Below the pieces are notes generated by a model, which did not search any database, had not been told where the DNA came from, and worked only from the letters and a program-made list of their open reading frames with translations. Below are positions 49,149 to 61,687 of a DNA stretch of 64,000 nt, one piece after another. A program made the translations under genes and the position numbers. The stretch is from the NCBI RefSeq assembly GCF_000801105.2, contig NC_079511.1, positions 13,942,784 through 14,006,783 of the forward strand. The letters are read 5' to 3'. Each line of letters begins with the position of its first letter. Within the stretch, counting starts at the first letter, position 1. This DNA comes from Raphanus sativus. Taxonomy: Eukaryota > Streptophyta > Magnoliopsida > Brassicales > Brassicaceae.

Positions 49149-52100
49149 CTCCTTGAAAAAATACTTTCTTCTTAAAAGCTTTTTCGTCAGCTCTTCTTCA
49201 AAGCTTTTTGTATCTCTTTTATTGTTTCTCAAAACAGGGGTTTTAGTTTGTAACTAAGGTGGAGTCGTCTGCGTAGAAGGGGTTTTTCTAAAATAATAAT
49301 AATAAAAGACTTTGAATTTTTCCTTTTCCATATCTTTCTCTAAAATAATTTCATGTCTCCATTAGAGAGTGAAGCCTACACATTAAAAAGCTATCGACAT
49401 TATGTAGCCATGTAGGTTCCATTTACATAAATGATTAAGTAAATGGTCAAAAGCTTCTATCATACCAAATGCCTCCGCTCTTTCGCACTTTCTTATTATG
49501 TTGGAGCAAATATTCCAAATGGAACCCTTATTGCTTGAATTATTTTATAATCAAACCCTATTAAAAAATATGCTAATTTGCGGAAATAAACAGGTTGATA
49601 AGACAATGAGAGCCGTTTTTTTGCGTTTCAAAGAAGCGACAAAACTATTCAGATTCAATTTTAACTCAAATAAATATTTAATAGAGTATATAGTAGTCTA
49701 TATACACAGAAGGAGGACAAATTAATTAGATGTACAGAGAGTTTCTAATATTAGGGGAGATTGAAAGTGATCAGACAATGAGTTGACATGTACATCCCTA
49801 AATGGTTGAGCAACTCGAATGGTGTTGGTGCGTGGAGATGAGACAACATTTGATATATTTTTTCTTAGCAGCTATTAAAGGCATGACTGGTTCGAACGCA
49901 GCGGTTGCGGAAATTTGCGGATATTGATGGTTACGGTTTCAAGCGTTATATAGCGTTTTGTATGATTGGTATAACGTTTAAAAATTGTTACGTTTACTAG
50001 ATATTTGTGACTAGTTGATAATGAGATATTGCAGCGGTTTAATAATATATTAATAATATAAATATATTATAACATTATAAAAATATAAAAACATATTATT
50101 GTGATAAAATATAATAATTATTAATATAATATGATTGATAATAATATTATGAATATTTATTTAACTTTTAATTATTTGAAAGTTATAATTTTAATATAGA
50201 TTTTTGAAGATTTATATTAAAAATTTTAAAAGAATATATTGTTTTGTTTTATATATGTGTATATCTTTATATATGTGTGTATATTAATTTTTAATTTTTT
50301 TAAAATTCTAATGAATAACTTGTTTAAAGTTTTTTATAAATAAATTATGATACTTTTTGTGAATTTAAATTTATATATAATGTGTATATATTTGTATTAG
50401 TAATATTTCTATTTTTAATTTTTAATTTTAAAATATTTAGAAAAAATAATTTTTTGTTTATTATCCATTTGCAACCGTCTACAACCGCAAATGGTAGATG
50501 AAACCAGCTTTTGATTTTAAGAGATTCAGAGCGTTTTGAAATGATTTGTAACAATTTGTATAATTGTTTTGAAATATTGTTAACCGGTATAAATCAAAAA
50601 AGCTGAATTTACGGGTGGTAGCGAAAAAACGAGTAAGAACTTTAGACCGAGGAGTCAAAGATGGATGGATCTTATGATGAGGAGGGGACTATGGTTACAG
50701 ACGATGACGTACATTAATAGGACAATGTCTTATTATTATAATAATGGTTAAAAATAGTATTAACGGATATTTAATACAATAACCATTTGTTATATAATAT
50801 CTCTATCTTGAGTCAAAATAATGGGTAAAATATTTTGTATTATCATTCACCATTTTCTAAGACATGAATAAAACATTCATCGAATAAATATATAATATGT
50901 ATAATATCCGGGTAATATATAATATACGAATACGATTCTATTCACTTGCAACAGTACGTAACTAAATAAAACATAATATGAAACACTAAATGACGCAAAA
51001 CCCTAATTTTTACCTTCTAAACAGAAAAATCCTAAAATAAATCGTAAACACTAAACTCTAAACTCGACTAAACCAATTCCTTTGACAAAAACTGTACATA
51101 GATCCTAAGCACTAAATTATAATTTCTAAACCAAATCTTAACTATAAACCATAAACATATATTCCTAAAATTTAATTCTACCATAAACACTAATGTATAG
51201 AGTTTGTGAATTTTAAGAGTTGATTGATTTTAAAAGTTATGTGGATTGTGAAAATGTATATACATTGACTTATAGAATTTGATCATGATTTTCTTAGATT
51301 TGTCTAGCTTTTCATTAATTTGGATTACCAAAAGAGGTTTCATTAAAGAGATACACTTGTTATATATAAAGAATAATAAAAAAATAATTTTTTAAAAAAT
51401 ATTTCGAATTATAGTTTTCAAATTCTAACATTTTTATAAAATTTTGTTTTTTTAATTTTCTTTTTGAAATTTGAAAATGATTTTCCAAACTATTATAAAC
51501 TTTTTATTTAAAGTTTTTATATATATAAATTTAATTATATATTGAAAATGATAAACATTATAAATATAAATTATGTTTTCAAAAGTGTAATGGTATACAA
51601 AATGTAATGAATTATAGATTTGGACATAATTTGGTAAAAGTTGCACATGGATTTTGAAAATCACATGGATACATATGATATTTTGAAAGTTGAGTCTCAT
51701 GAATAAAAATGAATAGAATTCATGTCCCAATAACAATAGATTTAGTTAGAATTAGAGAATCTATAATAACAAATTTTTTTGAATAACAATGGATTTGAAT
51801 GGATTTTGAAAATTTTTAAACCAATAACAATGGATTCTATTAAGATTTATGAAATCCAAAAACCAATAACAAAGGAATCTCAAAATTTCCAAAATTCATG
51901 AAAATTCATCTTCCAATAACCCCCCCTAAAACGTGACAATGGAAAAACGTGAGTTCAACATTTAACTAATAATGAAAATTTAAATGAGTACTCAATATGT
52001 GACGTGACAATGGTAAACAAAATGATTAGTCGGATGTAGATTATGATTGTACACTAACATCATAATTCATAAGGATTAAAATAAAATTACCGGATATTAA

Positions 52101-53459
52101 ATACAATAGCCATTAATATATGAATTAATTGAAAATTTATGGGCAAGATATTTTCGTATGAGAAATTATTTTGTATAATTTTTTTAGTTTATTTTCATAA
52201 AAATAGTTTTCAAGGAAAAAAATGACCAAAATAAATTTTATTAAATGATAAAATATGTATTTAGTCTTAGGGTTTAAAGTTAAGTGGTGGGTTTTGAGGA
52301 TAGAGTTTTAATATTTTTTTTTTAGAAAAAATTGGGCTATTTTAATCATTTTTTTCTTTTATAGCTATTTTTGTGACAAAAACTTAAAAGAAATTATTTA
52401 ACAGAATTATCCTTTTCGCATTGTAATTAGACATTTTCTAAGACATGATTAAAATATTCATTGGATAAATATATGTCATTACGGAGATAATATATACAAT
52501 ATTAGACTATCCATATTAGTTATAACACACAACACTCTCAACATCATCTTCTCTTTCTTCCACATAATAATTCAACACTCATTTATTTTTTATACTGCAC
52601 AATAGTTTATTTAATAAAATTCAACACTCTACCCTACCATTTTTATTTTCATATTTTTATTTTGTTCTATATCTTTTATCTTGTAATTACATATTAATAA
52701 TAACTATTAATTTAAATTAAATTACAATACTTAAGAACTATATAATGATTAAATAATTTATGTTTAATTTAATAATAATTCAATTATCAAAGACAATAAA
52801 TATAGAGAGTTATTATTAAAAAAATAGAATTATGAAAACTGAAAATTTAATATAATACATTAATAAGCACACAACGCAAATAATAAAACACACATAGTTA
52901 TTGGGATTTGGATAGTTAAAATGATAGTTTGAAGAATTTTAGGTATGATTAGAAGGGTTTTTGTTGGGATCCATTTTCTCAAAGAAAATAAAAAAATATT
53001 GAAACGAGAGTTATGAAAGGCTAAAGATGATTTTTTTTTCTGTGTCCAAATCTAATAAAACAAATATCATTTTATAGAGTATAAAAAATGATAAATGTTG
53101 ATACAAATAAAAAATAAATATTTTAATAAACAATAATTGAATCAAATAACGTAAAAGAAAAAAAAAGCTTAAACACAACCACTTTCTCTTTGGCCAATGA
53201 GATAGTGCTACATCAGACTGTTTCTCTCCTTTTCACTGCTTTTCAACGAGTTTAATCTAATAACGAGATGCTGGGATCAACCACATTAGAAAACACTTCA
53301 ACAAAACCAAACTGATATAGTTGATTTTCTCTTTTTGACGAAAAGATCTTGGGCCTACAATAAGTTATGTTACTTACTCAAATGATTTCTCTTTATCAAT
53401 CCATCCTCATGCATTTTCCATAAAAAAGTGTGCCAATATCTTTGAGAGCCTATCTTGCA
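49149..53459. other. Long AT-rich intergenic region with decayed repeats
   Basis: No gene recognised. From 49880 to 50515 a repeat starts with GACTGGTTCGAACGCAGCGG and ends with an inverted relative near CAACCGCAAATGG..GAAACCAGC. The end of a Harbinger-like element lies at 51912-51926 (CCAATAACCCCCCC before TAA), with subterminal copies of CCAATAACAA at about 51822 and 51862; its other end was not identified. A segment at 52200-52390 is related to the one at 34060-34200. Confidence 0.45.
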
Positions 53460-53467
53460 CATACCCA

Positions 53468-53845
53468 TTCAGTGGCGGAGGCAGCATTTCTTTTGACTGG
53501 TGTCAATTTGTTAATATAACTATATTTTATAAGGGTCAATGTGATATATTTTCAGTATTTTATCAGATTTTAAAAGGAAAATACATGTAATTTTTTTTTT
53601 GGAAAATCCATATGGGTCATCTGACCCCCTTGGTTATAAGGTACCTCCGCCACGGTACCCATTGGCGGAGGTAGGGTGTTAGCAGGTGAGCCAAATGACC
53701 TATGCAAATATTATTAAAAAAGAGTTTTACTTGTATAATTTTTAAAAATTTAGGTAAATCTTGTAAATTTTAACTAAATAACTCTTGTGATATATGCCAA
53801 TTTAGAAATTGATCCTCTTAAAAAAAAATTCTACCTCCGCCACTG
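53468..53845. mobile_element. hAT MITE B, interrupted by MITE A
   Basis: The 8-base direct repeat CACATACC lies at 53460-53467 and 53846-53853. The element begins CATT and, after the insertion of MITE A, continues GGCGGAGGTAGG; it ends CCTACC-type CTACCTCCGCCACTG. Its ends are hAT-type inverted repeats of the CAGTGGCGGA family. It is non-coding. Confidence 0.75.
53472..53655. mobile_element. hAT MITE A nested in MITE B
   Basis: It begins CAGTGGCGGAGG and ends CCTCCGCCACGG. It is flanked by the perfect 8-base duplication TACCCATT at 53464-53471 and 53656-53663. The duplication overlaps the first four bases of MITE B, so A jumped into B after B had inserted. Confidence 0.8.
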
Positions 53846-53904
53846 CACATACCTCCATACTCACCTGGTTTCAAAAAATTTCAAATACTCAATGATTCAG
53901 ACAA

Positions 53905-54105
53905 TTTTATTTATTTTTTGAATTATATAAAGGTATCTTGATCCCACAGAAGTGGTTCAAACTAGTTATGTGTTATCACCTGTTGGTTCTCTTTCTCTAT
54001 CGATGCCGAAATGTTAATTCCTCAGTAACCGGGACTCGAACCCTAGTGACTTCACCATATTGGATTTTTGCTCTCAAATTAATAACCACCATGCCACAAG
54101 TTCTG
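53905..54105 (-). mobile_element. Likely tRNA-derived SINE
   Basis: On the minus strand an A-box-like TGGCATGGTGG (54096-54086) is followed 43 bases on by a perfect B box, GGTTCGAGTCC (54042-54032). These are the internal RNA polymerase III promoter of tRNA-related SINEs. The sequence continues with non-tRNA body and ends in an A-rich tract near 53905-53920. It does not fold as a complete tRNA, so it is not called a tRNA gene. Confidence 0.5.
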
Positions 54106-54306
54106 GTTATTTAAACAAATTTATGTTTGTTAAGAAGATAAAGTTGAAAACTTAGTAATGTATCTAATAGATTACTGGACGACATAATCAATAACTGGTT
54201 TCAGTAATTCGTAGTTTTTACACTTAGTAAATATCTAGGATATCATCTTTAAAAATCATATAGAGTAAATATTATTTTTATATGGTTATCTAGGACATCT
54301 AACTAA

Positions 54307-54516
54307 GAGCATCTCCAACTCTACTCCATAATTTATTCCAAATTGAAAAATGGAGTTGAAAATGGAATGGAAAATAGAGTGATGACCAAAAAATAAAAGC
54401 ATTACTCTATTTATGGAGTAATGCTTTTATTTTTTGGTCATCACTATATTTTCCACTACATTTTCAACTACATTTTATAATTTGGATTAAATTATGAAGT
54501 GGAGTTGGAGATGTCC
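54307..54516. mobile_element. Near-perfect fold-back MITE with TAA duplication
   Basis: A 210-base palindrome. The left arm begins GAGCATCTCCAACTCTAC, the right arm, inverted, begins GGACATCTCCAACTCCAC, and the arms meet at AGCATTACTC TATTTAT GGAGTAATGCT. TAA flanks both ends (54304-54306 and 54517-54519), as for PIF/Harbinger-type MITEs. A transcript would form a long hairpin. Confidence 0.85.
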
Positions 54517-54603
54517 TAATATAGCAGATTAAAAATTATATAGCCGATAATAAATGTGACAACTTATATTTTAATTATAAAAAGGGATCATAGTTGTAAG
54601 TAG

Positions 54604-54770
54604 GGCTGTGACTTTGGATATTCGGATCGGGTTTGGGTGAAATCCGTTCGGTCTGGTTTTTTCGGATATATTAATTATCTATCCAATGGGTACTTAGTAG
54701 ATTTCGGTTCGGATTCCAGATCGGATACCACTGGTTTCGAGTCGGTTCCGAGTACCCGTTTATTATGTAA
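54604..54770 (+). repeat. Fragment of the CCGAA/TTCGG hAT-like family
   Basis: It starts AGGGCTGTGAC and contains TTCGGATCGGGTTTGGG and further TTCGG blocks, like the left ends of the elements at 48591 and 63125. No right end was found. Confidence 0.5.
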
Positions 54771-55883
54771 ATCATACATATATTTTTCCCTTATCATTTT
54801 ATGGCTATCAGGAGAAATTACTCTATTTAATATTTGTAGTTAAAAAGATCCTTTTAGTAGAAAATATCTTCTAGTTAACTTTTTTTTGGGCAATCTCCTA
54901 GTTAACTAATTAACTAAAGTTTAGTTAAGAGTAAGTAAGGTAAGATATTGCATAAAAGTTATATAACAATTTATATTATAAATATTTTGGATTTGATCTA
55001 TGTATAATAAAGCTCTAGTAAAAAAATCATACAATGTTGGTGGTCAAGTGGTAGAATAGAGGTCTATTCATACGTAATTGAATTTAACAATTCTTTTTTC
55101 AAATTTATATTTTTAAAACTGAAAGTTTCACAAATCTTTTATAGAATATTAATACTTCTATAGAAAGAAAACAGTTTATATAAATAAGTCTTTAGGAGAA
55201 TGGTTTATTTACTCAACAAGTGCACGGTCCTAGTGACATTCATCAACAAATATTTGATATTGTAAGAGCATTTTCAGTGCTTTTTATTTTATCTTCAAAA
55301 TGAACTCTTTAAAATGAAAAAAAAAACAAATATATTCTAATTATTTATAAAACACATCATTGTTTTCCTAGAATATGGACCGCCGGATTATAAATTAGAT
55401 AACAAATGGGTGGTAGAGATTGTATTGGTAGATAAATATTCCATCATTTCTTTGCATGAATTATGACAACAAGATTAAAGTATGGTGTTTGTTTAAGTAA
55501 TAATTAATTTATATTTTGTAGTTGTAGTTAAACTAAAAATAAGTAAATGAGTATTAAAAAGAGGACATTTTTAATTTTCATGAATGGTTTAATGTATAAA
55601 AATGCTTATAGAGTAGAAAGTGCTTTTTATGAAAGACAAAAATAAGAAAATGTCTTAGAGCATTAGCATCCATAGTTCTCTTGCAAAGAGTCTTTTATAA
55701 TATTACATTAATTTAGTTTATTTTATTTTTTGATAAATTTAAAGAACAATGCTGACTTTTTCTTGTCAACAAAGAAAAATGCACACAAACAAGAATTTAA
55801 CAACACTTCAAAGAAAATTCTCAAATAAAGTATTGTGTTATCATCCAATAGCATGTCTCTCAGCGTCCTTATTGCAAAAGTCC

Positions 55884-55920
<37 letters not shown>

Positions 55921-56438
55921 CATATATATATATATATTATATGCATATATATGTATTAAGGATGCTCATCTCTACTTCATTTGCTATTCTTTTTCTTCTT
56001 TTTTCATTATTTTATTATATTTGTGGGAAGAGCATGTGTTGAGAACACAACCAATGCTCATGCTCTATAAACTCTCTGTTATTCAAAAAAAACTATACAA
56101 CTCTAAAAATAATTAAGCCTCTCGTAGTTTCCCCAATAATCTATATATATGTGTGTGTATATATAAATAAGTACTAACATTAATTTCATTCTTATACATA
56201 AATTTATTTATGAGTAATAAAAAAATACAGTTGGTGGTACGTTTCTGTGCAAAATAGCATTTCATTAACAAAAGATTTTAAAAAAACTGATACCTCATGA
56301 TTTTAGTGATTTTTAGCATCTTAATTTAAATCATATAGATGTGCATTTAGGTAACTACATTTTCATTTGCGTTTGGCAGTGTTTGGAATGCACATTTATA
56401 AATTTGGGATTAAATTTAAGAGAATATATCTGCAAAAT
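54771..56438. other. AT-rich region with (TA)n microsatellites
   Basis: No gene recognised. Microsatellite (TA)n runs lie at about 55888-55912 and 55922-55936. An A-box-like TGGTCAAGTGG at 55042 has no B box partner. Confidence 0.5.
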
Positions 56439-56454
56439 AAAGATTTGGGTTGAA

Positions 56455-57386
56455 TATGCAAGAGAGAGAAGTGAGAGAAAAAGTAGATCTAAAAATTTGG
56501 GTCCGGCGACCGGCCAGCGCATGAGCGTGCGTGCCATCGCCGGAGCTCCTTTCGGTGACCGCACAAGTCTTGGTCTTCGCTTCTATCGCGCTCCTCCTTC
56601 TCTCCGCCTTGTCTGAGCTCTGGAATCGGCCGTCTTGGCGCTTCTGAAACTGGAGTAAAGGCGCGGTGCGGTGGTTTGTTCGCTGTTAAGCTCTTCGTCT
56701 GTTTTTAGGTGTTTTTTGTCTCCGAGAGACGGAGGCTTCTATAGCTTCGTCTTCGTCGGTTCTCGTGCCTGGAAGACGGTGTTTTTCTTCAGCTCCGCCT
56801 TCGTCGGTTTTGTCACCGAAGGGTAAGGCTTCTTCAGTCCTTGCGCTGTCGGTTCTAGCTGGTCATGTCTTTGTTGGACCTATGTGGAGGGCGTTGATGG
56901 CCGTCTCTGTTCTCTGGTTTGAGTGGTTCTCGGTTCGTTTGTGGATGGGGTCATCGGGTGTTTGCTCGGATGAAGCTTTCGTTTGTGCGATGAAGCTCTC
57001 TGGGAAACGACGATGAAGCCCGGAAGAAAAGTGGTTGGGTCCGTCGGAGGCGTCTCGGTTCTTGAGCTCCGACGGGACGAAGTGGGCGGTGGAGTAGTTC
57101 CGGCGACAATTCCAAGAACTGTCGGTCGAGTGGAGATAGAAGCGACGCGTGTCGCTCTGAAGACCCAGATCCTTACAAGCGTCCAGTTCTCCTCGACGGT
57201 TTGATTTGCGGAATCGGCTGGTTTAGTCTGATTGGTTTTCAGACCCACCGATTTAGTTTGGTTTGGATCGTTTCCCTTGTTTTGTATTGGGCCTTGTTTT
57301 GTTTGGGCTTTTTGTATGGATTTGTATGTGTAATTGGGCTTGGCCCGTTGTTTTATTTAATATAATCCCTTGACGGAAAAAAAAAA
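56455..57386 (+). mobile_element. Poly(A)-tailed retroposon with a 13-15 base target duplication
   Basis: The segment ends in a poly(A) tract (57377-57386) and is flanked by the direct repeat AAGATTTGGGTTGAA (56440-56454 and 57385-57399). That combination marks target-primed retroposition. The insert is strikingly GC-richer than its surroundings from 56500 to 57200, then passes into a T/G-rich 3' part ending ATAATCCCTTGACGG before the A run, as in plant LINE 3' ends. No reverse transcriptase is encoded. Open frames on both strands (for example 56765-57016) have no recognised domain. It may be a non-autonomous LINE derivative or a retroposed transcript. Confidence 0.7.
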
Positions 57387-57399
57387 GATTTGGGTTGAA

Positions 57400-58363
57400 C
57401 TAAAGAACAACTAAAAGCAGAGAAACCTAAATTGCAAATAAAGCAAAGTTGCCGCTTCCAACCAGAGCTTCCCACAGCATGCAGAACAGAACCACGGATC
57501 CGTTCCCTTTTTTACAATAGCTGCTGTCTATTCAGATGTAGGGACTCAAGAAATCAAGCTCATCTATCGTTGGAATCAAAATCTGTTATAACAAAATCAA
57601 CAGCTAAATTTTTTGAAATAACAATTTTCATACACCGTGCCTACTTGAACAAAAAGGTACATAGAATAAATACGTTATTTTTTTTTTTTTTTAATCTAAT
57701 GAAGATAAGAAAAATAACACATATATCCAATCTAACGATGAAAGGAAAGTTACAAAAAATTTACTATATTACAAAAAATACATTATTTTAATTTTTTTAT
57801 TAAAGCATTATGTATATATATATATATTTGATTTCATAAATACATTGCCTCATATTTAAAAGTTTGACTAACTCATATCATATAATAAATCATTTGAAAT
57901 GGAGCAATTTTATAAAAAATAATATACATTAAATTTACTAAATTTAACTTCAACTTATTCATTACGCAATTGAAACACTTCAGCTGTCCCTGTGAAAACC
58001 TGTCGTCGTTGGTTCCATCTCCCAATGAAAATACACTAACGACAAGTCCACTTTTTAATACTCCAATTTAAAATCACTATATACTTTAAAAATACCGAAT
58101 GATGAACACATTATTTATTCATGAAGGGGTCACTAATATATACACATAAACGTAAAAACTCATTTTACATTAGCACAAGAAAAAAAAAAGAAAAAAAATC
58201 AATGATAAGGAAAAACGTAAACACATTTAAGGGATAAATTCATAAAACACGATACACATATATTTAATTATTTGTACATATAATGCTTTTTTTGTTGACG
58301 TGCATATAATGCTTATATTATAAAGATAATTTGTTTGCCTATGATTTTTTTGTTTTAAATAAA
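57400..58363. other. Intergenic gap before the PLATZ gene
   Basis: AT-rich, no gene recognised. It contains the 3' flank of the PLATZ factor. Confidence 0.4.
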
Positions 58364-61300
58364 TTATGAAAAGGGAGCCCTATGAGGAGCACCTTTTCTT
58401 CTGCTACCAGTTGGAAGAACCATCCCAGGCAAGTATTTGCTCTCTTTCTTCTTCTTCCTTTTATCCTTACTACTATTGCTAACTTGCTCCGATTGATCTG
58501 AGATTACCACAATATTGTCTGTCTCGTCCTCCATTGTTGATATCTCTCCGAGCTGATCGTGTCCGTCTATTCGCAAACTTGAAAATGTGAAATCTGATTC
58601 ATCGATTTTATAGAGAATACTTGATAAATCACCTCCTTGATATACTAAGTAATCCACCTACACATATTTTTATGTTTTTCCTCAGTAATAAGGTAACATA
58701 ATAAGATAAGTCTTATATTGGATATGATAGGTCATACACCTAGGGAAGTGCCTACTTTGTACTTTCACATAGAATTAAACAAATTAATAACACATAATCC
58801 AAGGAAAATATAACATGATTATATAGAATGGAAATATTATTTTTTCATCTTTAGAGAAACGATTTGGTAAACAAAAACAACTATCTGCCATCTGGTTAAA
58901 AGTTGAAGCAATTACTCTATTCTAATATTGTTTTAAAATTTTGTTAGAATAAAAACAATAAACAAGTGAATCTCATGGATTAATGGGTCGACTATGCCAA
59001 CTATTTTGTTATAACTAAAACTCCATGATTTTTAACTAGTCAGGAATATATTATTATTAGTACAAATTAGAAGTCTGAAGTTATTTTCTTAGGGTTCAAA
59101 CAATCAAAAGTAAGATCGTTCCAAAAGGAATATGTTCATTAATTGCAGTTACCTTGCAAGAGAGGGAACAAAAGTGGAATGGTTCCTGGAGGATTCTATC
59201 ACAGGTAAAGCAAACATTTGAAGTGACCTTAACTCTTGATTGTGGTCTTTGGTTTATGAATATCACTTTGGCACCATTGATTGTATATGGCTGAACATAA
59301 AAGAAAAAGTTTTAATTAATTAGTAGTCGACAAAAAAAAAATTAATTAGTAACAAACTTTTCAGCTATATAAAATGAAATTCTGAGAGGATAATTCGCCT
59401 GAATATATGAACAATCTATGAGCTTCTCAAGATCACTCAGCCGAACGACGTCTTGGTACACGTATCGTCTCACCTGCCAATTCACAAACCAAGGGCTCAT
59501 TGGTAGAATATATTCTAATGCGGGTAAAACTATAATTACTGAAAAAACTTTCTCTACTTCCCTAAAGCACACAGCATGGTAACTACCAAGAATAAATAAC
59601 ATTTCATAAGTATTATAATTAGATTTTGGATTTGCACCAATAATTGTTATGGGGAACAGTGGAAATGAATTTTAAATTACTACTTATATAAAAAGACTGT
59701 GGAAAGCAGTAGATGTAAGTGAAGGAAAAGGAATTTGGTCAAAGTTTTGATGTTGTTTGAAAGCAACAGCTCAAGAGAAGTTGAGACAATAAATTTAAAT
59801 GAACCAAGCAGTTTTGAAAAGAGAAGAATAAATATAACAGAAGAAAAGACGCATACTATATATAGAAAGAAACCAAATCCAAACAATAGACAATTCAAGT
59901 CCAATACTATCAATGATATATACATACATGATATAGTAATGTTTACATTAAGGACTTTGCTATCAAACCTCTATAGTTTATCAACGTAATTAGAGAAATG
60001 ATCACGTGTTTAAAGTAACTGAGTCAAATCTAAAGCTCAATTAGAGTAAGATTTTGAAAAGCTCAATTAGAGTAAGATATTGAAAATGCAGAGAAATATA
60101 GGAAGATGACTCGAGGTCTTTTTTGGAAGATAGTTTTTGGGGGAGAAGAAAAAGTTTAGGATAATGAAAGCTCCATTTAACTATTAAAAAGACTTGTCAT
60201 AGTAAAATTCCCATTTCTAAAAGGTCTATTATTTGCATTTAAAAAATCTGAAAAGATGTTGGAGTGTTATTATTAAAGCATAGATATGTGCATGTGAATT
60301 GAAGTAACTCATATTAATTACCCGGAGAAATAAAACACCAAAATTTTGGTTTCGGAATTGGGAAAATTCAGAGAAAGTTACCGAGACAAGTTTTTTAAAA
60401 TAAGAGTTTTACAAAAAAAAAAATTTTTTGACTCATTTAATGCTTTAACTAGATTATGATCTGTCCTTAGAATGGTGAATATATTTTTTGTTTTACATTT
60501 TTTAGAAACTTAGTTTTTATATTTGTGTTTTAGTTATATTTATATTTCCTTTTGTATAATATTTTTAAATGAATAGTTAAAAGTTTTAATAATTGTACTC
60601 CCTCTGTTTCTTAATAAATGTCATTTTAGAGTTGTGCACACGGATTAAGAAATCATTAAATTTTACATATTTTCTATACAAAAACATCATTACCCATACA
60701 TTTCAACCAATAGAAAAATAAAATGCAGAATAATGTTAATAAATTTTGCATTGAAATGCTAAAACGACACTTATTTTGCAACGAAAAAAATCTCTACAAC
60801 GACACTTAATATGAAACGGAGGGAGTATTAAAATAGTTATAGAACACCTATATCAACAGGTTTTAATAAAATTGATTGAAAATTTGATAAAGTTTTACAA
60901 AAAAAGTATAGGCTTTGCGACAATCCAAAAATTCTCATGTGAGAGAGATAGAATTGTCTTGAGAAATCGAGTACCAGAAAAACATACGTACACAGTGGTT
61001 CTTGTTTGTATAAATGTACGTATAAATTTTATCATAGTTAAAAATCGCAACAATCAGAAACCTGGGTATTGAAATCTCGACGGAATCAAGTCATGGGTCA
61101 TCCATAGTTCTCCCAAAAAATCACCACGGATCAAAAAAAATTATCGAAGAAACAAATAAATATAACTTCTGAAATATCGCATAAGTACTCGATGCATAGC
61201 GTAATTTGTCAATTTCTATATATACCAATGAACATATTATTTTTGAACATTCTGTAAATATCTCATGAAAAATTCTTTACCTGAAGAAGAGGATGAGGGC

Positions 61301-61487
61301 GATGGGAAGGGAGGCAGTGAGGACAAACACTAAGACAACAGAGCAAGCAAAACACGTTCTTCTCCCTTTTACGGCGACTCTCGTGGATCCCACAGCTCGA
61401 GAAGAAAGTTTCCGACATTAATCCTTCAAGCCATGCAGGTTTCGTGGCCGCCACCATCCTCTCCTCCTCATGATCTCCTCTCACCAT
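58364..61487 (-). CDS. ORE15: PLATZ transcription factor, ORE15-like
   Basis: Plant-specific zinc-dependent DNA-binding protein. The Arabidopsis counterpart (At1g31040, ORESARA15) promotes leaf cell proliferation and delays senescence. Four exons (61487-61281, 59473-59399, 59290-59153, 58657-58364) give 237 residues. The zinc-binding cluster is C32, H35, C47, C50, C55, C58, H62 and H65 (SSCGIHESRRK, NVFCLLCCLSVCPHCLPSHR). It is followed by VRRYVYQDVVRLSDLEKLID and a second Cys set, NVCFTCDRILQEPFHFCSLS. The C-terminal part is acidic then Lys-rich and ends RRKGAPHRAPFS. The donor of intron 2 is GC (CAG/GCGAAT), not GT; the other introns are GT-AG. Intron 1 is 1.8 kb and contains a Stowaway MITE. 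The start is the ATG at 61487; a TTG upstream is not used. Confidence 0.94.
60598..60825. mobile_element. Stowaway (Tc1/mariner) MITE in PLATZ intron 1
   Basis: The ends are CTCCCTCTGTTTC and, inverted, CTCCCTCCGTTTC, with TA duplicated on both sides (60596-60597 and 60826-60827). It is 228 bases long and non-coding. Blocks inside (AAATGTCATTTTAGAG and AAACGACACTTATTT) are partial inverted copies, typical of the family. Confidence 0.88.
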
Positions 61488-61643
61488 TTTCGATTTATCT
61501 GACAAAGAACCAGATGGAGAAATTACTCAATTTCTAAACCCTATTCTCTAGAAGAAGATAAAAACACTACGAGATTGAGAATTTGACTGCGAGCTTTGGG
61601 TTTTGTTTGGTTTTTCTTTACTTTGAAGAGTGTGTGAAGAGAG

Positions 61644-61652
61644 TATTTATAT
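61644..61652 (-). promoter_or_regulatory. TATA box of the PLATZ gene
   Basis: The minus strand reads ATATAAATA, about 157 bases upstream of the start codon. A leader of about 125 bases is implied. Confidence 0.6.
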
Positions 61653-61667
61653 CATGAGTGGATTGCT

Positions 61668-61687
61668 GGGTGGGGGGGTGGGGGGGG
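61668..61687 (+). promoter_or_regulatory. G-rich tract just upstream of the PLATZ TATA box
   Basis: GGG T GGGGGGG T GGGGGGGG lies 16 bases upstream of the TATA box, on the template strand of the gene. Three G runs, two long enough to be split, can supply four G tracts for a quadruplex. The complementary C run is on the coding strand. Confidence 0.6.

Noticed and set aside
54032..54096. tRNA gene on the minus strand
   Set aside because: A and B boxes are present but the stems of a cloverleaf do not form; a SINE fits better.
55038..55060. tRNA or SINE start (TGGTCAAGTGG)
   Set aside because: Perfect A-box but no B box within the expected distance.
55862..56116. Small ORFs with Ile-Tyr repeats
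   Set aside because: They are translations of a (TA)n microsatellite.
56765..57248. Coding genes in the GC-rich segment
   Set aside because: Frames on both strands overlap, show no domain, and the segment is a retroposon.
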